Made by a program: the position numbers and the translations under genes
Shown here: positions 56,400 to 64,000 of the stretch, piece after piece
How positions within the stretch are numbered: position 1 is the first letter of the stretch
Layout of the letters: every line of letters starts with the position of its first letter
The notes under the pieces: model-generated
What the model was told of the DNA's origin: nothing
The model's input: only the letters and a program-made list of their open reading frames with translations
Databases searched by the model: none
Assembly: GCA_903821685.1 (NCBI GenBank)
Contig: CAIJLW010000024.1
Coordinates: 1 to 64,000, forward strand
Reading direction: 5' to 3'
Origin: an uncultured Sphingomonadales bacterium
GTDB taxonomy: Bacteria; Pseudomonadota; Alphaproteobacteria; Sphingomonadales; Sphingomonadaceae
Length of the DNA stretch: 64,000 nucleotides

Positions 56400-59300
56400 A
56401 TGCATATCGCAGAGGTTGCAATTCGTAGGTGGCAGCTAACGCTCGTCTTGTTCACGCTGCTATGTGCGATGGGTTTTTCTGCGTTCCAACAAGTGCCGCG
56501 TGCAGTGGATCCGCATTTTTCCATGCCGATAGTCTCGATTCTGGTGTCACAACCAGGCGCAGATGCAGCGGAAATCGAGCAAACCATTACCAAGCCTATC
56601 GAAGAGCTGGTTCAAGGTCTGGAAGATGTTCAGCAAGCTGCGTCCACCAGCAGCGATGGAAGTGCCCTCATTCGTGTGGAGTTTGATTGGTCAGGGGATC
56701 CAGACCAATATTTCAATGACACCGTGCGTGAAGTCACCGCGATCCGCAGTCAGCTTCCAGCGGACCTGCAACGGCTACAATTCGAGAAAGTGCGGACAAC
56801 CAACGCCTCCATCCTTCAGATTGCCTTGTTAAGCGACACGGCAAGTTGGTACCGGATGGAAAAATATGCGCGCGATATTAGCGAAGCATTGGGACGCGAT
56901 AAGGAGGTGCGCGAGGCGGATGTCTTCGGACTTCCGCAACCGGAAATCAGCGTTTCGATCAATTCCGGTCGGCTGGCGGAGTTACGCTTGCCAGCAAGTG
57001 TTGTCGTCGACGCCATTCGCGCAGGCGGTGCTGACGTTCCGGCCGGCGCCGTCACCAGCGGAGCACGACGGTTCAATGTGGAGACAGGTGGCGCCTTTCG
57101 CAACGTAGACACCATCCGCAACCTTCCAATTCGCTCGAACGATGGATCCATAATCCGCGTCGGCGATGTGGCTGACGTGAAAATCAGCGCAGCCGAACAG
57201 CGCGTGAAAGTAAGCCATAATGGCAAACGGGCCGTTTTTATCACAGCCAATCAGAAACAGGGTACGGATGCGACCAAGCTACGCAACCGGTTGGTTGAAG
57301 AACTCGCCAAGCAACAAAAATTGCTTCCGGCGGACATCAAGGCCGTTATCCAATTCGACCAGAGCAAGGATATCAGGAAGCGCCTTAACGAGCTTGCCCG
57401 GGATTTTGGGATCGCATTGTTCCTCGTGTTGATAACACTTCTGCCTTTGGGCTGGCGGGCGTCGGTGATCGTGATGATTTCAATCCCGCTCTCGATTGCT
57501 TCGGGTCTGCTCGCGATATCAGCTTATGGTTTTAACCTGAGCCAGTTGGTAGTCGCGGGCTTCATTTTGACATTGGGCTTGCTGGTCGATGACTCGATTG
57601 TCGTCGTCGAGAACATTGCGCGGCATTTGCGCATGGGAAAAAGCCCCAGCGAAGCGGCGATTGACGGCACCAAAGAGATTACGATGGCGGTTTTGGGGTC
57701 GACAGGCGTTTTGGTCTTTGCCTTTTTGCCCCTTTTCTTTCTGCCCGAAGGCGCCGGAAAATTCATCCAAAGCTTCATCGGGACCATTGTGGCGACGATT
57801 ACAGCATCGATGATTGTGTCGCTGACCATTGTTCCGTTTCTTGCCAGCCGCATATTGAAAGACGATGCGTCCGAGGATGGCAGCGCGGCCTTGCAATGGC
57901 TGATGCAGAAGATTGACCGTTTCTATCACCCGATGCTGCATTGGGCGCTGGACCGGCCCCGCCGCTCCGTATGGGGCGCGTTAGTGGGCACCTGCGCAGC
58001 CTTCTTTCTTGTCCCGCTGCTTGGGTTCAGCCTGTTTCCAAACGCCGACACGCCCTATTTTCGTGTGACTGTGGAGGCCGAGCAAGGCGCTAGCATCGAC
58101 GAAACCGGGCGTATCGTTGCCCAGGTTTCTGCGGTCTTGAAAACCGAACCTGCCATCGAAGTGCGGGCGGAAAATGTTGGCGCATATAATCCGCCCGTTT
58201 TCTACAATGTTTTTCAACGCGGCGAAAACCCTACTCATGGTGAGGTTCTCGCGATCATGGACAATTGGGAAGGTTCCAAGTCACGGGCGATGATAAAGCG
58301 GTTGCGTAAGCAGCTTGACGAGATATCCGGTGCGCGGATCAAATTGGTGCTTTTCCAGAACGGCGCTCCGATAAACGCACCAGTGGAATTCCGCGCTTAT
58401 GGTCCTGATCAGGCGGAGCTGAAGCGCCTTGCGGCCAAAATGGAGCAGGTGCTGCGCGAAACCCCCGGCACCAGAGACGTGAATAATCCGGTTGCGTTCG
58501 ACAAGGTTGATCTTGATGTGCGGGTGGACGAAGCGAAAGCTGCATTGCTGGATGTCCCCGCTGGCGCGGCGCGCCGCGCAATCCGGCTTGCGCTCAGTGG
58601 GGAGCGTGCGGGTACGTATCGGGATACCGAAGGCGATAGCTATCCCGTTGTCGTGCGCTTGCCGCTGGCAGAGACCCAACCGGTGTCTGCCCTCGAATCC
58701 ATTTACGTCACAAACCGCAGCGGGCAAGCAATCCAGCTGGCCGAGATTTCCAATCCAACGCTGGAATCGACCCCTTCTGCCATTTACCGGAATAACCTTC
58801 GGCGCAACGTCAGCGTCAGTGCGCAAATTTTGGATGGCGCTGTAGTGTCAAAGGTTAATCTTGATGCACAAAAGCTGATGGACGGCATTCCACTCAAGCC
58901 AGGCTATTCAATAGTAGTCGGCGGGGAAGCCGAAAAAATCAACGACACCTTTGCCGGCTTCGGCCCTGTCGTTGTGGCAGCTTTGTTTAGCATTTTTGCC
59001 ATTCTTGTCGCCGAATTTGGTCGGTTTAAAGAGGCTTTGGTTGTTGCTGGCGTCATCCCTCTGGGTACATTTGGCGGTCTTGTTGCGCTTTGGGCGACTG
59101 GAAACAATCTGTCGTTTCTTGCCATTATCGGCTTTGTCGCGCTGATCGGCATCGAGATAAAGAATTCGATCCTTTTGGTCGATTTCACGAGCCAATTGCG
59201 GGAACGCGGTTACACCTTGCGCGATGCCATTGAAAAGGCGGGCGAAGTGCGGTTCCTGCCTGTGCTGTTGACCTCAGTCACGGCAATTGGTGGCCTCATG

Positions 59301-59468
59301 CCGCTCGCGCTGTTTGGCGGCAGTCTCTACGGACCGCTGGCAATCGTATTGATCGGGGGGTTGATTTCCTCAACTTTGCTATCACGTATTGTCACTCCAG
59401 CTATGTATTTGCTGGTGGTGCGCGGGGATGCGGCGAAGGCCGCAGGTTCCGCACAAGTTCAAGGATAA
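56400..59468 (+). CDS. RND efflux transporter permease
   Basis: 1022 residues with the usual twelve helices and two large periplasmic loops. The start resembles the AcrB-type topology, and the proton-relay region contains GLLVDDSIVVVENI (near residue 395-410) with its Asp pair. Residues such as EFGRFKEALVVAGVIPLGTFGG mark the second half. It should export drugs, metals or lipophilic compounds using the proton gradient. The substrate is not predictable. msrA follows 4 bases downstream, so the three genes may share a transcript. Confidence 0.95.
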   Translation: MHIAEVAIRRWQLTLVLFTLLCAMGFSAFQQVPRAVDPHFSMPIVSILVSQPGADAAEIEQTITKPIEELVQGLEDVQQAASTSSDGSALIRVEFDWSGDPDQYFNDTVREVTAIRSQLPADLQRLQFEKVRTTNASILQIALLSDTASWYRMEKYARDISEALGRDKEVREADVFGLPQPEISVSINSGRLAELRLPASVVVDAIRAGGADVPAGAVTSGARRFNVETGGAFRNVDTIRNLPIRSNDGSIIRVGDVADVKISAAEQRVKVSHNGKRAVFITANQKQGTDATKLRNRLVEELAKQQKLLPADIKAVIQFDQSKDIRKRLNELARDFGIALFLVLITLLPLGWRASVIVMISIPLSIASGLLAISAYGFNLSQLVVAGFILTLGLLVDDSIVVVENIARHLRMGKSPSEAAIDGTKEITMAVLGSTGVLVFAFLPLFFLPEGAGKFIQSFIGTIVATITASMIVSLTIVPFLASRILKDDASEDGSAALQWLMQKIDRFYHPMLHWALDRPRRSVWGALVGTCAAFFLVPLLGFSLFPNADTPYFRVTVEAEQGASIDETGRIVAQVSAVLKTEPAIEVRAENVGAYNPPVFYNVFQRGENPTHGEVLAIMDNWEGSKSRAMIKRLRKQLDEISGARIKLVLFQNGAPINAPVEFRAYGPDQAELKRLAAKMEQVLRETPGTRDVNNPVAFDKVDLDVRVDEAKAALLDVPAGAARRAIRLALSGERAGTYRDTEGDSYPVVVRLPLAETQPVSALESIYVTNRSGQAIQLAEISNPTLESTPSAIYRNNLRRNVSVSAQILDGAVVSKVNLDAQKLMDGIPLKPGYSIVVGGEAEKINDTFAGFGPVVVAALFSIFAILVAEFGRFKEALVVAGVIPLGTFGGLVALWATGNNLSFLAIIGFVALIGIEIKNSILLVDFTSQLRERGYTLRDAIEKAGEVRFLPVLLTSVTAIGGLMPLALFGGSLYGPLAIVLIGGLISSTLLSRIVTPAMYLLVVRGDAAKAAGSAQVQG

Positions 59469-59472
59469 GCTT

Positions 59473-60012
59473 ATGCCTCAAGAAGAAGCCATTTTCGCCG
59501 GAGGTTGTTTCTGGTGCACGGAGGCCGTGTTTGGCCAGCTAACTGGCGTACACAGCGTCGTAAGTGGCTATATTGGCGGGCACACAGTCGATCCAACTTA
59601 CAAAGAGGTATGCGGCGGTTCTACAGGGCACGCAGAGGCAATTCGCATTGCTTTCGATGCTGAAGTCATCAGCTACGCCGACTTGCTCGAAATATTCTTT
59701 GCCACCCATGATCCGACGCAACTCAATCGGCAAGGCAATGATATCGGCACCCAATACCGGTCCGCCATCTTCTTATTGTCGGACGAACAACGCGAAATGG
59801 CAAAAGCCGGCATTTTAAAGGCAGCAGGCGACTGGCCAGCGCCGATCGTCACAACCATCGAAGGTCCAGCCACCTGGTATCCAGCAGAGGATTATCATCA
59901 GGAATATTGGGATGGCGAGGGCCAGCGCAACTCCTATTGCCTCGCCGTCATTCCACCCAAATTGGCAAAGCTGAAAAAAGGTTTTGCCCAACGGGTCGCC
60001 AACTCTGCGTAG
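59473..60012 (+). CDS. msrA: Peptide methionine sulfoxide reductase MsrA
   Basis: 179 residues from ATG 59473, with AAGGA upstream. The catalytic Cys12 is in GGCFWCTEAVF; the conserved substrate pocket YxxxC... shows in VCGGSTGHAEA and QYRSAIFLL. The likely resolving Cys is in NSYCLAV. It repairs S-methionine sulfoxide. The gene starts 4 bases after the RND pump and its end is followed by galU. The upstream open frame from 59389 overlaps the pump gene and is not used. Confidence 0.96.
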   Translation: MPQEEAIFAGGCFWCTEAVFGQLTGVHSVVSGYIGGHTVDPTYKEVCGGSTGHAEAIRIAFDAEVISYADLLEIFFATHDPTQLNRQGNDIGTQYRSAIFLLSDEQREMAKAGILKAAGDWPAPIVTTIEGPATWYPAEDYHQEYWDGEGQRNSYCLAVIPPKLAKLKKGFAQRVANSA

Positions 60013-60043
60013 ACAATACGGTTTCCAGCGTTATGCAGATAAG

Positions 60044-60913
60044 ATGATGCACAAACCTGTTCGTAAAGCTATTTTCCCCGTCGCTGGATTAGGAACGCGT
60101 TTCCTGCCGGCGACAAAAGCCATTCCCAAAGAGATGCTGCCGATTGTCGATAGTCCGCTGATTCAGTATGCGGTCAACGAAGCGCGTGAGGCGGGGATCG
60201 AACAAATGATCTTTGTTACTGGGCGTGGCAAGAGCGTCATCGAAGACCATTTCGACATTGCCTTCGAGCTTGAGCACACCATGACGTCACGCGGCAAGGA
60301 TGTCTCGGTTTTGGCGAATACACGTCTTACGCCCGGCAACTGCGTTTATGTCCGGCAGCAGGAGCCATTAGGCCTCGGTCATGCCATTTGGTGCGCGCGC
60401 GATATCATCGGTGATGAGCCGTTCGCTATTTTTCTTCCTGACGAATTCATGCACGGATCGCCCGGCTGCATGAAGCAAATGGTAGATGCCTATCAACACA
60501 TTGGCGGTAACATCATCAGCGTACTTGAAGTGCCCCATAAAGATGTGTCGAGCTATGGTGTCATCGCTCCAGGCGCAACCAATGGCGCGGTGACGGAAGT
60601 CATTGGCCTTGTTGAAAAGCCCAAGGTCGAAGACGCGCCGTCAAACCTTATTGTGTCAGGCCGTTACATTCTGCAGCCAGAGGTCATGCAGATCCTCGAA
60701 GGACAGGAAAAAGGCGCCGGGGGTGAGATCCAACTTACCGACGCCATGGCGCAAATGATCGGGCGGCAGCCGTTTAATGCAGTCACCTTTGACGGAAAAC
60801 GTTATGATTGTGGATCAAAGGTCGGCTATATAGAGGCGAATTTAGCGCTGGCGCTCCAGCGTCCAGATATGGCGGAGCAGGTCCGCGCGATCGCACTGAA
60901 TTTGCTGAAATAG
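60044..60913 (+). CDS. galU: UTP-glucose-1-phosphate uridylyltransferase
   Basis: 289 residues. The nucleotidyltransferase signature GLGTRFLPATKAIPKEMLP is at the N-terminus, followed by VTGRGKSVIEDHFD and LPDEFM. It makes UDP-glucose, the substrate of GalE, for LPS and exopolysaccharide. ATG 60044 or 60047 starts the protein; a frame to 59984 overlaps msrA and is rejected. It lies 31 bases after msrA. Confidence 0.97.
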   Translation: MMHKPVRKAIFPVAGLGTRFLPATKAIPKEMLPIVDSPLIQYAVNEAREAGIEQMIFVTGRGKSVIEDHFDIAFELEHTMTSRGKDVSVLANTRLTPGNCVYVRQQEPLGLGHAIWCARDIIGDEPFAIFLPDEFMHGSPGCMKQMVDAYQHIGGNIISVLEVPHKDVSSYGVIAPGATNGAVTEVIGLVEKPKVEDAPSNLIVSGRYILQPEVMQILEGQEKGAGGEIQLTDAMAQMIGRQPFNAVTFDGKRYDCGSKVGYIEANLALALQRPDMAEQVRAIALNLLK

Positions 60914-60935
60914 ATGGACATAGGGAGGATGTATC

Positions 60936-61253
60936 TTGGTGCGTAATATGCGTTTGGTTTTGGCTGCGGTTCCAATGTTTGTGTTGCAGGGATGTGTGGC
61001 TTCAGTCGTAGGCGATGTGATGACCAAGCCGGTTGGGGTAGTTTCAAAAGTCGCCGATGTCCTTACGACCAGCCAGTCTGAGTCCGATGAAAAGCGCGGG
61101 CGCGAATTGCGTAAACGTGAGGAAAATATTGGCAAGCTTAGCCGACAGCGCGATAAAGCCCGCGAACGTTGCGCCGATGGCGATAAGGACGCCTGCAAAA
61201 AGGCTGCCGACATCAGTGAACAGATCGCTGATAAGAGAGATCGCTCCTACTGA
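60936..61253 (+). CDS. Small lipoprotein with charged helical domain
   Basis: About 105 residues. The signal ends in the lipobox LQGC (about residue 20). The mature part is helical and highly charged (SESDEKRGRELRKREENIGKL) with two Cys near the end (ERCADGDKDAC) that may bridge. TTG at 60936 lies 7 bases after AGGGAGG; GTG 60939 and ATG 60948 are alternatives. No family recognised. It may sit in the galU transcript. The 129 bases after it hold no named feature. Confidence 0.7.
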   Translation: MVRNMRLVLAAVPMFVLQGCVASVVGDVMTKPVGVVSKVADVLTTSQSESDEKRGRELRKREENIGKLSRQRDKARERCADGDKDACKKAADISEQIADKRDRSY

Positions 61254-61382
61254 GGCTATCCATCGGTTAAATAGTGCGTGCTGCGGGCGGCAACGGTACC
61301 TGTTTCGGCTTTGCCACAGATCGTAAACCGTGAACGCAGCCTCAACCCGCTTCTTCAACTGTCGTTATCGGAGAAATCCTAA

Positions 61383-62633
61383 CTATTCGCTGCGTAAGGC
61401 TTCTATCGGGGATAGGCGAGATGCCCGAATAGCCGGGTAACCGCCGAACAATATTCCGATGATTGCTGAAAACGCGACCGACAATAATGCTGTGTCCAAT
61501 CCGACCGGTGCCGGAAAGTCGGCGACTTTCTGAAAAATGGCTGCGGCGACTAGCGCTAATGTCAGGCCGATGGCGCCGCCAATCACGCAGAGAACGGCAG
61601 CTTCGACCAGAAACTGGTTTCTAATGTCGCTGCGTTTTGCGCCCAACGCCATACGAAGCCCGATTTCGCGCGTGCGTTCGGTCACGCTAACCAGCATGAT
61701 GTTCATGATACCGATGCCGCCTACCAACAGCGAGATTGAGGCAATCGCGACCAAGACGGCTTGGAATATCTGGGTCACTTGGCCAGTCGTCTCGGCAATC
61801 TCAGTGGTTGTGCGCACGGTGAACGGGCTAATCCTGCCTTTTGGCACACGGTAGCGATCGCGCAACATGCGCTTGATTTCCTGCTGGCCCATGAGAAGAG
61901 ATTCCTCGTCGATGAAGCCGACAAACAGCAATGTTACATCGTCGGGTCCTTGCGTTGCCGTGGTCAACAGCCTCTGGCGCAGCGTCGTTATTGGAACAAC
62001 AATCTGGTCGTCATTGTCGTTGCCCAGATTACTCCCCTTGCTTTCCAGCAAACCGATAACCTTGAATGGTACGCGGTTAATCCGTACAGTTTCACCGACG
62101 GGATTTGCGTCGGCGAACAGCTTGTCTGCTACTGTCTGTCCGATCACCACCACACGTGCCGCGGCACCAACATCGCCCTCGGTAATAAAGCGGCCTTCCG
62201 ATGCGGTGATGTTGGAAACGACGCCATATTCGGGGGTCGCGCCGGTCGCTTGGGTTGTTGCGCTACGGCCAGGTGTGACCAGTTGGACGCTGCTCCGGAT
62301 CTGTGGGGCCACTGCGCTGACACCGGATACCTGACGCAAGATAGCTTGCCCATCGCGCTCGGTCAGCCTGCCACGATCCGTAGAACGCGGCGGACCGCTA
62401 CCGCTGTCGGGTTGCGGCACGACGATTGCCATGTTGGACCCCAGTGTAGCAATCTGCTGCGTCACTGAGACCTGCGCGCCATTGCCCACAGCCACCGCCA
62501 ATATCACCGAAAAAACCCCGATCATCACGCCCAGCGTGGTCAGTATCGAGCGCATCAAATTGGTGCGCAGGGCGGTCATCGCAATCGCGATATTCACACC
62601 CCAACCCGCGACTGCGTTAAAAAGGTTAGTCAT
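61383..62633 (-). CDS. MacB-like ABC transporter permease
   Basis: 416 residues: an N-terminal helix, a large periplasmic domain (about residues 50-275) and three C-terminal helices ending in the FtsX-like domain with LRMALGAKRSDIRNQFLVEA. This is the permease half of a MacB-type exporter, here separate from the ATPase. It is the last gene of the unit adaptor-ATPase-permease. Its ATG overlaps the ATPase stop as ATGA (62630-62633). Confidence 0.94.
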   Translation of the reverse strand: MTNLFNAVAGWGVNIAIAMTALRTNLMRSILTTLGVMIGVFSVILAVAVGNGAQVSVTQQIATLGSNMAIVVPQPDSGSGPPRSTDRGRLTERDGQAILRQVSGVSAVAPQIRSSVQLVTPGRSATTQATGATPEYGVVSNITASEGRFITEGDVGAAARVVVIGQTVADKLFADANPVGETVRINRVPFKVIGLLESKGSNLGNDNDDQIVVPITTLRQRLLTTATQGPDDVTLLFVGFIDEESLLMGQQEIKRMLRDRYRVPKGRISPFTVRTTTEIAETTGQVTQIFQAVLVAIASISLLVGGIGIMNIMLVSVTERTREIGLRMALGAKRSDIRNQFLVEAAVLCVIGGAIGLTLALVAAAIFQKVADFPAPVGLDTALLSVAFSAIIGILFGGYPAIRASRLSPIEALRSE

Positions 62634-63343
62634 CCGGCAACTGCCCGCCGGCGCGATTTGACGGCGGCATCTTCAATGACTTGTCCGTCGCGAAAGACAA
62701 TTCGCCGGGCGGCATATTCGGCGATGTCGGGCTCGTGCGTGACAACGATGAGGGTGATGCCTTCGTCGTTTAGCTTCTGAAAAATACCCATGATATCCAG
62801 CGATGTCTGGGTATCGAGAGCGCCCGTCGGTTCGTCGGCCAGCAGCATGAGCGGATTGGTAACCAGGGCACGAGCGATTGCGACGCGCTGTTGCTGTCCA
62901 CCCGAAAGCTTGGCTGGCGTGTTCTGTAGGCGGTTGCCAAGTCCCATCGCCTCTAGCTTCGCCTGTGCGCGCGCGCGACGCTCGCTGTAGCCAAGGCCAG
63001 CATAAATCAGCGGTACCGCGACATTGTCCAGCGCGCTGGTGCGGGCCAGAAGGTTGAACTGTTGAAATACAAAGCCGATTTTGCGGTTGCGGATTTCTGC
63101 AAGCGCATCGCTATCAAGCGTTTTGGTATCGATGCCGTCGAGCAACAATGTGCCGGATGTCGGCACATCGAGGCAGCCGATCATATTCATGAAAGTTGAT
63201 TTGCCCGACCCACTGGCGCCCATTATGGCAACAAACTCACCACGTTTTATGGTCAAGGAAACACTGTTGACGGCGTGCAGCACTTCGCCGCCGATCACAT
63301 AATCCTTTACCAGATCATGCGTTTCAAGAAGCGGCGCTGTCAT
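62630..63343 (-). CDS. MacB-like ABC transporter ATPase
   Basis: About 237 residues. Walker A is GASGSGKST (42-50), the signature is LSGGQQQR, and Walker B with the catalytic Glu is [11 protein letters not shown]. This matches the LolD/MacB export group. ATG 63343 is chosen; 63355 also opens in frame. It overlaps the upstream adaptor gene by 20 bases and the permease gene by 4, so the three are one operon. The cargo is unknown: macrolides, lipids or peptides are all possible for this group. Confidence 0.95.
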   Translation of the reverse strand: MTAPLLETHDLVKDYVIGGEVLHAVNSVSLTIKRGEFVAIMGASGSGKSTFMNMIGCLDVPTSGTLLLDGIDTKTLDSDALAEIRNRKIGFVFQQFNLLARTSALDNVAVPLIYAGLGYSERRARAQAKLEAMGLGNRLQNTPAKLSGGQQQRVAIARALVTNPLMLLADEPTGALDTQTSLDIMGIFQKLNDEGITLIVVTHEPDIAEYAARRIVFRDGQVIEDAAVKSRRRAVAG

Positions 63344-64000
63344 TTTCGTCCGCATTGTCGTCGGTTTGGGTCTTCGGTTTCAGAGATTTTGTCCGGACGA
63401 GTATCTTGTCCCCTGCTTTGATACCCGAAGTCACTTCGGTATAGTCGTCACCTTGCAGGCCAAGCTGAACCTGTTTCTGTGTGGGTCGATACGGGTCAGA
63501 TCCTGCCAGATAGAGCATTGGCGCGGGCGTTTCCTTTTTACCGGGCGCAGCCGGCTTGTCCTTTTTAGGTGCGCCCCGATCCGCCAACTTGGGGCGGAAG
63601 CGAAGCGCGTTGGTTGGTACGCGCAGCACATTTGCCTTGGCGCCGGTGATGATTTCTACATTTGCGGTCATTCCGGGTAGCAATTTTCCATCGGCGTTAT
63701 TGACGTCGATAATGACCAGATAGCTCACGACATTCTGCGTTTCGACGGGCGCTTTGCGCACCTGCCGCACTTTGGCGCGAAACACATCATCGGGGTAGCT
63801 GTCGACCGTGAAGGTCACATTTTGCCCTTCGACAATCTGGCCAATGTCGGCCTCGTCGACAGAGGCTTCGACCTGCATCTTGGTTGTGTCTGCGGCGATT
63901 TCGAACAGATTGGGTGTCTGGAAACTGGCCGCAACCGTAGTGCCCGGTTCAACCAGCTTGTTGATGATGACGCCGCTTGCGGGGGCGATGATAACGGTGC
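63324..64000 (-). CDS. MacA-like periplasmic adaptor (partial, 5' end outside window)
   Basis: The visible 224 codons are the C-terminal part and run to the window edge without a start. The frame continues past the Met at 63878 with IIAPASGVIINKLVEPGTT and LFEIAADTTKMQV, the MacA barrel region, then DEADIGQIVEGQNVTF. An Asp/Glu-rich tail ends it. It should link the ABC permease to an outer-membrane channel. The N-terminal lipoyl and hairpin parts lie to the right of the window. Confidence 0.93.
   Translation of the reverse strand, partial: TVIIAPASGVIINKLVEPGTTVAASFQTPNLFEIAADTTKMQVEASVDEADIGQIVEGQNVTFTVDSYPDDVFRAKVRQVRKAPVETQNVVSYLVIIDVNNADGKLLPGMTANVEIITGAKANVLRVPTNALRFRPKLADRGAPKKDKPAAPGKKETPAPMLYLAGSDPYRPTQKQVQLGLQGDDYTEVTSGIKAGDKILVRTKSLKPKTQTDDNADENDSAAS

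Noticed and set aside
63324-63878. Reading the adaptor as a complete 184-residue protein starting at 63878
   Set aside because: The frame stays open to the window edge with MacA-like sequence, so the Met at 63878 is internal.

Overview
The window reads as ordinary chromosome of an alphaproteobacterium, most likely a member of the Sphingomonadales. This rests on the gene families and their order (the serC-serA-hisZ-purA run, the very large NAD-dependent glutamate dehydrogenase, short-type ArgC, HisZ, an M16 peptidase of the secreted kind), on a GGAAC-N17-CGTT general-stress promoter, and on moderately GC-rich, densely packed genes with frequent GTG/TTG starts. The genus is not proven by anything I can see. 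No rRNA, tRNA, CRISPR array, insertion sequence, prophage or integrase was recognised.

Layout. 0-6 kb: DUF2141 protein, TPP riboswitch and thiC, a Stealth-type sugar phosphotransferase, cspA, a zinc-ribbon protein, DoxX and PhnA. 6-16 kb: a Baeyer-Villiger-type monooxygenase, M17 aminopeptidase, NlpC/P60 hydrolase overlapping argC, map, a CinA-like protein and a secreted M16 peptidase. 15.7-18.7 kb: hslU, hslV and galE on the minus strand. 19-30 kb: a Nit1-like amidase, a CpaF-type ATPase, a DMT exporter, polA, DUF2171, pheA, an anchored cytochrome c, a LOG-family protein, an extensin-like lipoprotein and an MsrQ-like/PepSY pair. 30-36 kb: serC, serA, hisZ, purA. 36-44 kb: MFS transporter, methyltransferase, dicarboxylate symporter and GDH. 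44-48 kb: a 41-residue basic protein, HD hydrolase, LytS/LytTR two-component pair, dienelactone hydrolase and tadA. 48-55 kb: rpmB, a phytase-like esterase, a sorbosone-dehydrogenase-like protein, a DUF815 ATPase coupled to an acyl-CoA dehydrogenase, and the Sua5/TsaC enzyme. 55-64 kb: an RND efflux pair, msrA, galU, a small lipoprotein and a MacAB-type ABC exporter whose adaptor runs off the right edge.

How it fits together. Most of this is housekeeping: thiamine, serine, arginine, histidine, phenylalanine and purine synthesis, translation (map, rpmB, tadA, tsaC), replication/repair (polA) and protein quality control (hslVU). Around it are envelope and export functions (galE, galU, Stealth, RND pump, ABC exporter) and oxidative or general stress functions (msrA, DUF2171, cspA). 

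I found no clear undescribed multi-gene defence or mobile system. The observations most worth checking are: a CpaF-like ATPase with Ile in place of the Walker A Thr; a two-state switch between the TPP aptamer and the thiC ribosome-binding site; a structured intergenic segment near 50.0 kb that may be a small RNA; stress promoters before hslV and the DUF2171 gene; a 22-codon upstream ORF overlapping the amidase start; and an unannotated 41-residue Lys-rich protein after the GDH gene.
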